The translations under genes were made by a program, and so were the position numbers. The notes beneath the pieces were generated by a model, which was given only the letters and a program-made list of their open reading frames with translations, was not told the DNA's origin and searched no databases. A stretch of DNA of 64,000 nt from Loripinus fragilis (Eukaryota > Mollusca > Bivalvia > Lucinida > Lucinidae). Of this stretch, positions 1-11,700 are shown one piece after another. How positions within the stretch are numbered: position 1 is the first letter of the stretch; each line of letters begins with the position of its first letter. The stretch is from NCBI GenBank assembly GCA_964019695.1, contig CAXHUL010000540.1:62001-126000 (forward strand). The letters are read 5' to 3'.

Positions 1-741
1 ACTGAAAGATTGTTAATGGGACGTAAAACTTCAAATCAAACAAAAACAAAACTAGAAGTTGTAATTGTAAAACACTCTGTCCTAACAAGAGTTTTTTGCT
101 TAAAATGAAAATAAGGAATCGCAATATAAGTTGAATAAAAGCTATTTGTAGTACTGTAATAAACAATAACAAATTAGTAACTAAACTTATGATTGAAACT
201 GCTATTCATGATTACTGAGGTTGCAAGGACTCTGGGGATTTTAAAATATTACTGATTCAGGAATTCGGTCTATTATATGTTAAGGACCTGGGGACAGGTT
301 TCCTTCACCGATAGACTTCAAAAAAAGTTGTGAAGAAATCGCTATTGCCTTTCAATAACTTTTTAATCGATAGTAAAAGCGAGAGCATATTGAATCTAAT
401 GCTTTAAATAATTGAAAATTAAATAGTTTTAATATTTTTATAGTATCCCATTATAAGTACAGGTGTATGGGGATTTTCCAGATGCTCAAGGGCAGCTAAC
501 TCGTAAGTCCCTGGTCGGATCTTGCCGAATTTCAAACATATCCGCGCTCGTTACCTGCAAGAACAAAGAAGATAGTTAATAAATTCAAAATAGTTGTTGG
601 AAAACATTATTTTAGTGAGCAATTAAAAAAAGATAATAAAACTTCATAGGAAAGCTGGATACAACATGGACATCATGAGACAATCTGCATGTCTGGTTGT
701 AAACCCAATCGAGGTTTATTGCTGTTTTCCTCATTAATTGC
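1..741. other. AT-rich non-coding DNA
   Basis: No exon, tRNA or obvious repeat boundary was seen. Open frames are short and lack splice context. It probably belongs to the intron before exon A. Confidence 0.4.
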
Positions 742-1357
742 ATGACGTTGGGACAGGCCTCAGACTCAATGACGGCCCTGATGTAAAGCTGGTGTCTGAT
801 GCTTGTCTTTGGGTGAGGCCCACCGTGGCTCGACTTGAGGATTTCTTTAGCTTTGACTATCTGTGAGTCATGAGTCATGAGCAATTTTCTTGTTTCATCA
901 AAGTGTGTAAATTTGATTATATTGTTTCTCTCTGATATTACATTGCAATAGTTAGGAAGTCTCCATGCGAGCTAAACAAGTTTTTTGTTTTAACAACAAC
1001 ATAATCTAGGTCGAAGCTTTGGTACCAGTAAAATGCATTTAAACCCCCAGTGACTTAGGCTGATGTCCGTTCAAATGGGGTGGTTCTATTATTGTTGATT
1101 CAATGTTTTTTTTGCTGCCCCCATTTTTATTTTTTTTTGGGGGGAGGGGTTCTGTGTTTGATCATTGTATTGTTATTCAGAACTTTGTTTCCTTCTAGTT
1201 TTGCAATCATCTTGATGGGGAAGAGGGAGTTGGTTGCTTTACTAATTAGCTTCCTGATGTCTTGTGACTGTTAGTGTGCATTGACTGTTCCTCAAGGTGC
1301 CGTGGGCTGGTCTGCAGTGTGTGATTGTGGTATTTCCTGGTCATACTCACTTGTTTT
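742..1357 (+). repeat. Interspersed repeat family A, near full-length copy
   Basis: Opens with GGCCTCAGACTCAATGACGG-like sequence and ends with CGTGGGCTGGTCTGCAGTGT and a CCTGGTCATACTCACTTGTT-type terminus. The same order of blocks recurs at 11417-12032 and 38755-39292, and in reverse at 8969-9370 and 14098-14413. Shorter copies share only the CATACTCACTT end, as expected for a 5'-truncated retroposon (SINE-like or a LINE 3' UTR). No protein is encoded. Confidence 0.7.
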
Positions 1358-2362
1358 TCACCCTTATCAAAATATGAGTTTTAATATCAGCTTTACAGTA
1401 TGTTAGGATTAATCCCTGATTAAATATTTGTGAAAGCGCTTCAATTTGACTGTAGTTGATAACCTTCATTTGTCCCTGGAGTCCAGCCATTTGTCAGGTC
1501 AATGAGCTCCAGGCATATGTAACGGAGTCACTATTACCTGTTTACGCACATCCAGAGTAGTATCATAATCTTCGATAATGGTTAAAATTACAATGTTACA
1601 GTGTAATATTGGTATTAATAAGTAGATTCTGATACCTGATAATAAGTTCTAAAATTATCTCTTAAAGCTTTAATTAATACTACTGCAGACAAGATATTTT
1701 GTAGCAACTTTTTCATTTTGGGTATAATAAGACAGGCCAATAGCAAATGAAACGTATTTAAAAATTAAAACAACTATTGGAATAGACGTAACATTCTACT
1801 TTTGCATTAATGGTAACTAAAAATAAATACAATTCCTTTATCCTGTATATGGAACCACTAAAATCTCCAGAGGTAATGTGATGCTATGAAATAGTAACTG
1901 ATTGAAACAGAGGCTTGAAATTCAGCTGTTTTATGCTACTAGTAATTACTGTAAGATGTTTGCCCCCAGATGTTTGGATAATAGTTTTAATACTGTTGTA
2001 ATTACCTTAGCAGGCAAAGACATGATCTGTATAAATCTAATCAGTACATAATGAAGTTTTTATTTTGATAAAGGTAATGAACATACGCTTTAAAAGTGAT
2101 GCAACCAGTATGTCTAAGTGAGGAAACAAACCACAGAGAAGTAAACTCGTGTTCTTTTGATAAATTATTAAAAACTCGTTGCTTGCGAGGGATAGTATAC
2201 TTTTCACCATTTGACTATAAAGAGTGCTATGATTAGCTCTGACATACATGAGTATCAACGTTAGGCAGCAAATCTATGATACATATTTAACCTGGTAAAC
2301 AGCATACCGTTAACAAACTCACTGCACTCAAAATATAGTGTGTTGGCTACTCTGAAGCTAGT

Positions 2363-2543
2363 CTTAAGCGGCCACTCAAAAATTGACAAAACACATATCT
2401 TAATAACAGATGGTTGCTTAATGAAGGTCAAAAGTATTGCAGAATGCTCCCATTGGAGCATTCTGCAATACTTTTGAACTTCATTAAGCGATAATCGGTC
2501 TTGGAAACCAATGTTTGGTCTTATTTTTGAGTGGCCGCTTAAG
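2363..2543. mobile_element. TTAA-flanked foldback MITE (181 bp)
   Basis: Terminal arms CTTAAGCGGCCACTCAAAAA and its reverse complement close the element. A central hairpin has arms AAAGTATTGCAGAATGCTCC around CATT. TTAA at 2364-2367 and 2539-2542 fits a TTAA target duplication as in piggyBac-type elements. The element ends 35 bases before exon A. Confidence 0.8.
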
Positions 2544-2578
2544 ATAGGTTTAAATGTAGTCCTATTTTGTTCTTTCAG

Positions 2579-2745
2579 AAAACGTAACCAACCCACTGAA
2601 CAAACCTTATGACTGTAACATGCAAGCCGATGATGCATGTACTGAAATTATTGGCATGTGGACAGTTGGTATCAGTGGCCAATGCTATCATTCTGAAACT
2701 GGCTTCAGTATCGGATCATCTGGTTACCGCATCGGAGCTATAGAG
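2579..2745 (+). CDS. MOXD1-like: Monooxygenase exon A (end of N-terminal copper domain)
   Basis: The acceptor follows a pyrimidine tract ending TTCTTTCAG and the donor is GAG|GTTAGT. The exon begins with two bases of a split codon and then encodes 55 residues, opening with NVT, a possible N-glycosylation site. Two cysteines flank an acidic stretch. The WTVGISGQ...GFSIG segment matches the region just before the VHYxNP motif in DBH and MOXD1. It ends in phase 0. No convincing upstream exon was found in bases 1-2578, which hold an interspersed repeat and a foldback element. Confidence 0.9.
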
Positions 2746-5700
2746 GTTAGTTCTTATACATTTAAGTAGAAATACAGGGAACACGCACATCGCGAGCAGT
2801 GATTCCCATCAGTTACACCCCTTTTCGAAATGGGGACCTCTCTTGAAGCCGACGTAAATTCTTCCTGTAAACACGCTATTCTTACATTATGGTCCATTAG
2901 GTGATTCCATTGAATGTGTACACTTTCATAACACGTGCTATTTTTTGCTTTTTGCTGCAGCCTTGATTGGCACTTAAAGGGGATGTTGCTTTCAAAAGCT
3001 CTTACTAGTATGAAATGTTTCCTGTATAAACAAAATTGGCCATTTTATCAAGAAGACGGATGCATTTGGCTAAATTGATGTATGTAGAATTTATACATTT
3101 CACACAGATCACATTACGCCCCAACATACAGCTTTTGAGCAGTTGCAGCATGCTTATCAGTCGTTTTTTAGTTACTTCCTGGTTTTATTCCGTTTGCAAT
3201 TTTGCGACACGCTTGGTGAACTTTATAGTTGGCAATCCGAATCGAAAAAAGATGCATATTTTTGGTTTTGTTGGCATTTTTGAGTACATTTGTTAGACCA
3301 CTTTTAACATAATATTTAGCATGTGTACAAAGCCATAGGGGTGGATGCCAAGTCTGAAGTTGCATATGAAGGCCAGAAATTAGGTCAAAGGTCATTGAGT
3401 GCAAAAATGAGAAAATATGTAATACTGTAAAACAACTTTATCTTTCTATATGTAAACATATTTCATTTCAAGCCAAATTTTGTATGCTCATAGTTATAAG
3501 TCTGAAAAACATTGAGAAAATGTTTTTTATAGCTAAATGTTCATATGTCGACTTTAAAATGGGGTCAAAGGTCATCAAGTGCAATAATCAGAGCATTTTT
3601 ACAAACTATGTTTCTTTTTTTCTCTGGTCCAACAACAAAATGCTTTTTAAACTCTAAAAAGGGTAGAAGTCTTTCAGAAGGCTTCAATTAACATGTTTAT
3701 CTTTAAAAGAACCCCTTTGGAAGCATCCTTTTATGGATTTTACAAAGATTAACATCGTAAGTTTTGTGCTATTCTGACGGAAATCATCCCTCAGTTGGGC
3801 TAAACTGAGATATATGGGCTACTTTGTGAGTTGCTGATCCTCTCAGAAAGTCAACCTATTTTCAGTTTGGGACATATCTTGGAGCATTAGAAAGCCGTAA
3901 TTTAATAACTTTTTTGTGGTCATTTTTCTATAAATCACCTGTAATCAACGTTACCCTACTGGCATTGAAAATAACTGTACACACAGTACAAGGCTAATGT
4001 TGATTTATTTTAATAGTATTAGTGATACAATTTAAGCATTAAATGTTTAATTAGACATAAAAATCAATTGCATACATCTGTGGTATGTATTTCTGCTCGT
4101 CAGCGATACGTATGTTACATTTTATACTAAATTGCAGATAATGACTTTACAAATTACATGTATTAGAATAAAACATGATACCTGACCTGAAATATACATG
4201 ATATTGATCTATATTCTATTTGAAAATGTTCATTTTTATATATTTGAAGTTGTTTATAACTTTTAACTTGCATTGAAGTGAAATCAAGTAAATATTTAAA
4301 TGTGCTAATTAGTATGTAATTTGTACTGGCTCCAGCATATAACGCATAACAGCTTACAGATTGACTTTTCTATTATTCATATTACATTGGAATTGGCAAA
4401 ATATCTTTCATAATGAAATCAAATTATAACTAAATTAACAATAATGGATCTTAAATTGCAGGAAATATATTAATGAGGTAACGTAGGTAACAAAAGGTGC
4501 CTTACATAAATGGATAAAGGTAGTAAACTGTTGTTAGGCTTATATAAAATTTGGGTCTGCTCTCCACAATTCGCTTACATATACTACACACATTTTATTC
4601 TATATAAGCCTTAATTTAAAAGAGTGCTATGGGTTGGTCTGCAATATGTGAATGTGGCATTTCCTGGTCTTACTCAATTACTTTTTGTAATTTGCTTGGT
4701 TCTTTTACATTCATATTGCAGTTTTCAGTTTTCTACCAATGGTACATAACGATAAATATGCAATCTACATCATGATTTAAATATTGACTTAATATCAATA
4801 GTTTACTTAAAATAGCATAGCAATATTCCTACATCTAGTGGCAAGGCAGGAATTAAGGCAGGGGTAGTGCTGAGTGTCTTTTATAGCAGGCATAGGTTTT
4901 TGAAGATTGCAAATATAACACCGTAGTACAATACCAGCATGGTTTATGTCCAAATATAGGATGTTACATAGATCTAGCATTCAAGATTTTCCTTGTATGC
5001 GAAATTCTTTTAATTTTCACTTTTCACTGTTGACAATTACATTATAAAATTAATTTATCATCTGTCCCCATTAAAATCTTGTATGTTTTGTTGAACTAGA
5101 TTTCATATCATATTGTAAAGATGATTACCTTATTTATTCTGCAGCAATTCTGATATATACTATTCTGCTTGTTAATTATCTTAGACTAAGGTTGGTTGAG
5201 GTAAGGTTACCTGAGCCATGTAGCAGTCTTGTAAAGCATCTGAACATATTTAATGGTAACATATATAACAAATCATTCGAAAGTTAGTGATACTTTATTT
5301 TAAAGATCAGTTAACTGTTTTTTTCTTAATTATAAAACAAAAACATGACTCCCAAAATTCACTAGTATGGTTTGCATCTCTGAAACTCACAGATTAAACT
5401 GAATGTTGAAAAAGTAGTGTCACACGCAGCTGATTTCTTTGCTCTTCTTATTCAAAAGGTAGTTTGTTTTTAGTTTTGTTTATGCACGTTTTGATTTTGT
5501 TGAGCAATTTGTAACCCTAGTACATGTTTTATATATGTCCTATGAAAAGTGAATTATGGTCTGTCAGCTGGTTTTAAAAGGTTTACTAAATTAGGCTCAT
5601 TGTGATAGTCTTAAATATATATGCAAAACCATTGAACATGTGAACAACATTTCTGACAACAGCTTGCAGAAAGCATTTTAAGCATAAACTTGCTCACTCT

Positions 5701-8700
5701 TGTACCTATATCATTGTAGATATTTGTGAAGACTAACACTGTTTGAGGGCTGTTTTGTATATAGTGAAAGGAAAGTAGTTCAGTTTTATTTCAAGAGTAA
5801 TGCCATATTAAAACTACACATTTCGAGTCTGTTACCAGTTACAAGTGCTATCCAAATTGATATATATTGCACTCGTATCAACGAGCAGTAGATGTATACA
5901 TTAATGTAAGTCACCTACCCTATATGCAACCAATCCCCGTTTTAGCAAATTGTCATTGTTAACAGATAGATTCTACACTAGAACAGGCAAGTTAACTACC
6001 TAAGAATCTTATATGCATCAAGCAAATCGGAGATGTTTAACCAATGGATTATGCTAGTAAATGTACATATTAGATAACTATTTCAGGACACATTTACTCT
6101 AAATACCAAGAAATGACCCCAAACTGATGGAAAGCTATGAACACAATCAAATCATCAGGTGCTCCAATATGGCGAATGCCTGTGTTCCCAAGAAGTCACA
6201 AGACATCTGTTTTGGGGAAATTTAATTTGAAATAAAACTTGCATTGGCATTTTACAGTTAAAAAGAATAACATAAAGAAACACATGCCAATAACCTCATA
6301 GCATTTGATCTCTATCATCATTACAAAAAAATAAGCAAAATATGTTTAATAATGATACTTAGAATTGAATTTATCGACACTGAAACAATTACCAATGTAT
6401 AAAAAGTTGCGCTGTGAAAGACATAGATATATATTTTATGGTATCTCAAAATTAGAGGTTACCTTAAATATAATATCTATACTGCTTCTATATATGGGTG
6501 AATACGTTTACACAAGCATCCTGATTTTAAAGAAATGCTGCTTTTGAATCTACATCATTTCATTAATATGTGCAAATGAAAGGACATGCCTACAATTTAA
6601 TGTTTAAAGTTATATTGAGAATTGCCCTTAATGTCAGGGCTATTTCCATGGTATACCCCACAAAAAGTGAACAATTTTTTCACGGGATTGCCATTATTAG
6701 AAATGTACCTGTATATTAATTTATGTTATGTATGTTACCATCTGCTAACAGGCTGATGTGAAGACCAATTTTGAGGATATATTCCTTACAATATATGGTA
6801 TTTACCATATTCTATCATAGTTTCAACACGCCTGATGTTTTATGAAAGGAGGCTTTGTGGCTGTGTTTTCATAAAGCTATGAAGGTAGTGGCCTTGTAAA
6901 AAGTGTTTTACAATTACTCATAGATAGGAACAAACACAACAAATGTGTGAAATGAGAAAAGAAATATATTTTAGTCCTATAAGCATGATACCACGGCCAA
7001 GTCCTTCATGAAAGCTGTTGCTAGGAACATATACCTTTGAGAAATGACTCAATTTCAGATGGTAAAATGTAACGTAAGTAACAACTTAAACACATCTTAT
7101 GTATAAAAAGATAGATAATTGCATAAAATGACGTATTCATACAAAGCATTAAGCAAAAAAAAAATATTTCTTTTAAATGAAATGGTTATTCTTAGTTGTT
7201 TTACATTTTAATTGATTTTATACAGTAACGTGCTTTAAATGCCTATTATCAATATTTGAGCGTGGGGAACTGGGTTAATCATTGTTTTCCAAACATGATA
7301 GACACACACCTAGCAGGATAGCAATAAAAGATTCTTCCATTAGGATAGAAGGGTATTTAAAATTTGAATTTTGCCCCTATATAAATAAAATATTGCTACA
7401 ATTTTCACCGATTTTGCACTTAAATGACTTTGATCCAAACACACATCATGCCTTGATGATGCTGTTTGTTTATATAGCATGGCTGTATTATCCAAAAGAG
7501 ATTTTGCATTACTTTGAATCATAATTTTGGATAGATAATTGATAAAAACGCTAAAATCTGAGGTATATACAAGAATTTGCACTCAGTTGACCTTTGGCCT
7601 AATTCTGGGACTTAGGGGCATTTCCAGACTTGGCATCCACCCCTATCCTTCTTAAAACACATCAAGATACACTTTGAGCATGGATGCCAAAATGTACTCA
7701 AAAATGCCAACAGAATTTTTTTTCAGGCTCTGGATGGCCAACTATTAGAGAAAAACGTTTACTTGAACATGAACTACAATCATCAGACTACACTATGGGA
7801 AAGTATTTTCGCCCAAATGTACAAATTTCTTGTAGAAAAATATTTTTGTACAATTTTTGCTACTAAATTGTTCATGGTGAAAATTAAAAAAAAATGTAAA
7901 TAATACCAGAAATACATATATTTAGGTCAAATACTTTCCCATATTGCAGTTGGATATCTGTAGTTCTTGTTCAGGTTAACATTTTTTTATCTAAAATTCA
8001 CCCAGAATGTCACAATATCACACTGGTCAATGTTAACGCACCGGTTGTTGCTACATCGAGCTGGTGGTGGCATTTTTCCGCACTGGTGATGGCTTAAAAG
8101 GTTAAAAAAATCTATACCTGTTGACTTCATGATTTATTTATAAGCTTGCATTTATTTTATTTGTGGTGACACCTGGCGCACAGACCAACGATAACATTGC
8201 AGTTTATGGCTCTGCCAAGCAATTGGTGATTAAATTTATGGTTTGGACTGCAAATCCAACACAGTTCTGGAGTTTTGCCATGACATGTGCTTTTTCTAGT
8301 GTAGCTGCCTAAATTGAGGGAAATCTGCATGTCTAAGCGCAGCTGTTGTCATATTACCATGAAATAACATCCAAAACGATTACCACTTTGTATTTTTTTC
8401 TTGGTAAACTAGCAAATGTTTTATTGAGGAATTTTATTACAACGCACTGGGAGCATTTTTTAAAGCATTGATACAATGCACTGATGGTTGCACAGAAGTG
8501 CTGTGGTCGCTAGTGCAGACTCACCACAGCATTCGCTGTTCACATAAACGTTACAAAAATCGCCATTTCAGCCTTGATACCGTGACGAAGGCTCAGGCGA
8601 GCCTGTGCAAATGTGCAGACTCCCTAGAGCCTTTGCTGCCAGCACAAGATATCTTCATACTTATCGCATTGTCCATTGACTTTGCCTGCACAAATATGCA

Positions 8701-11700
8701 GACTCACCAGAGTATTAGCTGCTGGCGTGAATAGCACACAAATCGCCAATTTAGGCAGCACAAGAGATTTTGTAGAGTGACGAAGGCTAATGTAAGCCTG
8801 TGCAAATGTGCAGACTCGCCAGAGCCTTCGCTGCTCGCTCAAATTGGCATTCAATTGCCATTTGAGCCACCACATCAAAAATTTGAACTGTGACGACGGC
8901 AGACTAGACCAAGCAAATGTGCAGACTCGCCAAAGCCATCACTGTTCGTATGAATGACACCAAAAATAGTAAGTCAGTATGATCAGGAAATATCACAGTC
9001 ACACAGTGCAGACAAACCAATGGTACTGAGAGGAATAGCCACACAACAAGCATTAGACACCAGGAAGACAAGCTAAGCTAAGCAAAGCATCCAGCTCTCT
9101 CTCTCTCTCTCTCTTCCCCATCAAGATGATTGCAAAACAAGAATGGACATAAAGTAACAAAATATAGAACGATTAAAGAATCCTATAAAGGGAGTAACAA
9201 TCAACAACGAATCAACAACAACAGAGCCATCGCCTTAGAATAGACAGCAGCCTAAGCCACTGGGGTGCTAAAATGCATTTTGCTGGTACCAAATCTTCGC
9301 CCCAGGTTCTGCTGTTGTTGAAGCACAAAAATGTTAAGCTCGCATGGAGGCTTCTTAACTATTGCAATGTATCACAACGGACAAACAATCTCATCAATTT
9401 AAATGTTTTGGGGCCAATCTGAAAAATAGTCAGAAACACTATCAAAGAACGAACATGGCTAGCTCTGGAGCGTCTCTGGTGAGTCTGCACATTTGCAGAG
9501 TCCCGCTTGAGCCTTCATCAGGGTGCAAAAAACACAACATCTATGCCTATTTACTGTATGATTTCTTTATAAGCTTGCATTTATTTCACTTGTGATGACA
9601 CCTGGGCACAGAAACCGTCAGTAACATTGCAGTTTATGGCTCTGCCACGCAATTGGCGATTTAATTTATGGTTTGACCGACAAATCCAATACAGTTGTGG
9701 AGTTTGACAGTGACAGGTGCTTTTTTCTATTGTGACTGCCTAACTTGAGGGAATTTCGCATGTCTATGCACAGCTGCAGCTATTTTATCAAAGTCCCATG
9801 AAATAACATCCAAAAACGATTACTACTCTCTATTTTATGCTATGCAGAGATGGCTCTGGCGAGTCTGTACATTTGCACAGGCTCACCTGAGTCTACGTCA
9901 CAGAACTGAAATATCATTTGCTGGCTCAAATAGCGATTTATGTACCGTTTATAAGAACAGTGAATGCTGTGGTGAGGCTGAACCAGCAACCATGGCACAT
10001 CTAGGCAACATCAGTGCGTTGTATCAATGCGACTAAAAATGCTCCCAGTGTGTTATGATAAAATTCCTCAATGAAACATTAGCTAGTTTACCAAGAAATA
10101 CAAAGTGGTAATCGTTTTTTGGATGTTATTACATGTAAACATGATAACAGCTGTGCTTAGACATGTATATTCCCCTCAATTTAGGCAGTTTACTAGAAAT
10201 AAGCACCTGCCATGGCAAAACTTCAGAACTGCGCTGGATTTGTCGTCCAAACCATGAATTAAATCACCAATTGCTTGGCAGAGCCATAAACTGCAATGTT
10301 ACCGATGGTCTGTGCGCCAGGTGTCATCACTAATAAAATAAGTGCAAGCTTATAAATAAATCATAAAGTCAACAGGTATAGTTTTTTTTTTTACCTTTTA
10401 AGGCATCACCAGTGCGGAAAAATGCCACCACCAGCTCGTTGTAGCAACAACCGGTGCGTTTACATTGACCAGTGTGAATATTGTAAACGGAATAAAACCA
10501 GGAAGTATCTAAAAAAACGACTGATAAGCATGCTGCAGATTGCTAAAAAGCTGTATGTGTGGTGTAAAGTGATGTATAAATTGTTCATACAACAATATAG
10601 CCAAAGGTATCCGTTGTCATGTTTAATAATACAGAAAAAAAATCATACAAGTAAGAGCTTTTGAAAGCAACATCCCCCCGTTAATTTATTTCTATTTCAT
10701 CCAGATGCACTGGAACAACCCCGAGATTCGTAAGGACTATACTGACAGTTCCGGAATGACGTTCTTCCTAACACCTAACTTACGTACCTACGAGGCTGGT
10801 GTACTGATGTTGGGACAACGTTATCTTGAAATACCCCCACACCAGACGAGCTACTCCACAGAGGGAAGATGTAAGGGTTCCTGTACAACATCAATAATGG
10901 AAGGACCAATATACATTACAGACTCGTTCAACCATATGCATTATTTAGGTAAGAAAGTTACATCGGCCGGCACATGACAAAATGAAACCAATTACATGCT
11001 TAAAATGCATGAGTGGACGATATACACGGGTAGGAAACTTCATAAACAGAGCCCTGGCTCTGAAAAGGAAACATCATGAGGGTCTTTCCGGTTCTGTACA
11101 TGTATATAGAGGCTGAAAAAATCGCCTAAAATCTGTTAGTGTTCCATTCGGTGCTTTCATGGTTTTATGGTGTAAAATAGCGAAAAAAGAGAGTGTAGTG
11201 CTCCGTTCTGGTCTTTCAACTTCTAATCCAAGCTGATGTGAGCTGCAAATTGTGTACGGTTTTATCTAAATCGTTTTTGTCGTGAAGTACGTTTTACCTC
11301 ACGACAAAAACGATTCAGATAAAACGTTAAAAATGATTCAGATAAAACGTTACCTCACGACAAAAACGATTCAGATAGAACCGCATAGCATACATCAGCT
11401 TGGATTAGAAGTGCACGACTGTGGGGTAGGCCTCAGACTCATTGAAGGCCCTGGCGTAAAGCTTCAATCCGTGGGTTGGTGCCTTATACTTGTCTATGAC
11501 TAGGCCTACTATGGCTCAACTTGAGGTTTTCTTTAGCTCTGACAATAAGTCGAGAGCCCTTTTCTTTGTTTTATCATAGTGTGCTAATTTATTAGATTGT
11601 TTATCTGTGATGGGTCATTATATAAGTTAGAAAGCCTCCATGCTAGCTAAAGATGTTTGTGTTTAAACAACAACAGAATCTAGGGCAAAGATTAATTTTG

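Larger units (their letters stand above)
8019..10476. mobile_element. 2.46-kb foldback element nested in family D, TSD AATAT
   Basis: Ends CACACTGGTCAATGTTAACG and CATTGACCAGTGTG are inverted. The 5-bp direct repeat AATAT flanks it at 8014-8018 and 10477-10481. The related family D copy at 18306-18310 has the uninterrupted site GTCACAATATTGTTAAC. Arms of about 420 bp (8019-8465 and 10030-10476) are inverted copies, and a third, direct-orientation copy of arm sequence lies at 9550-9840. The centre holds satellite repeats and a family A insertion. No transposase is encoded. Confidence 0.85.
2974..10684. mobile_element. 7.7-kb TTAA-flanked inverted-repeat element (family D), nested
   Basis: Left end TTAA+AGGGGATGTTGCTTTC (2974 on) is inverted at the right end as AAAGCAACATCCCCCCG+TTAA (to 10684). 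The terminal arms are about 200 bp or more: GGGGTAA-free left-arm blocks such as CATACAGCTTTTGAGCA and GCATGCTTATCAGTCG reappear inverted at 10515-10560. Left-arm sequence at 3220-3405 is also inverted at 7578-7760. Without the nested 8019-10476 insertion the element would be about 5.25 kb. The interior 3430-7560 has no ORF above about 90 residues and no transposase motif, so it is non-autonomous. A 743-bp relative lies at 17794-18536. Confidence 0.75.

Noticed and set aside
2261..2638. 125-residue minus-strand ORF
   Set aside because: It runs across the foldback MITE and antisense to exon A; no motif.
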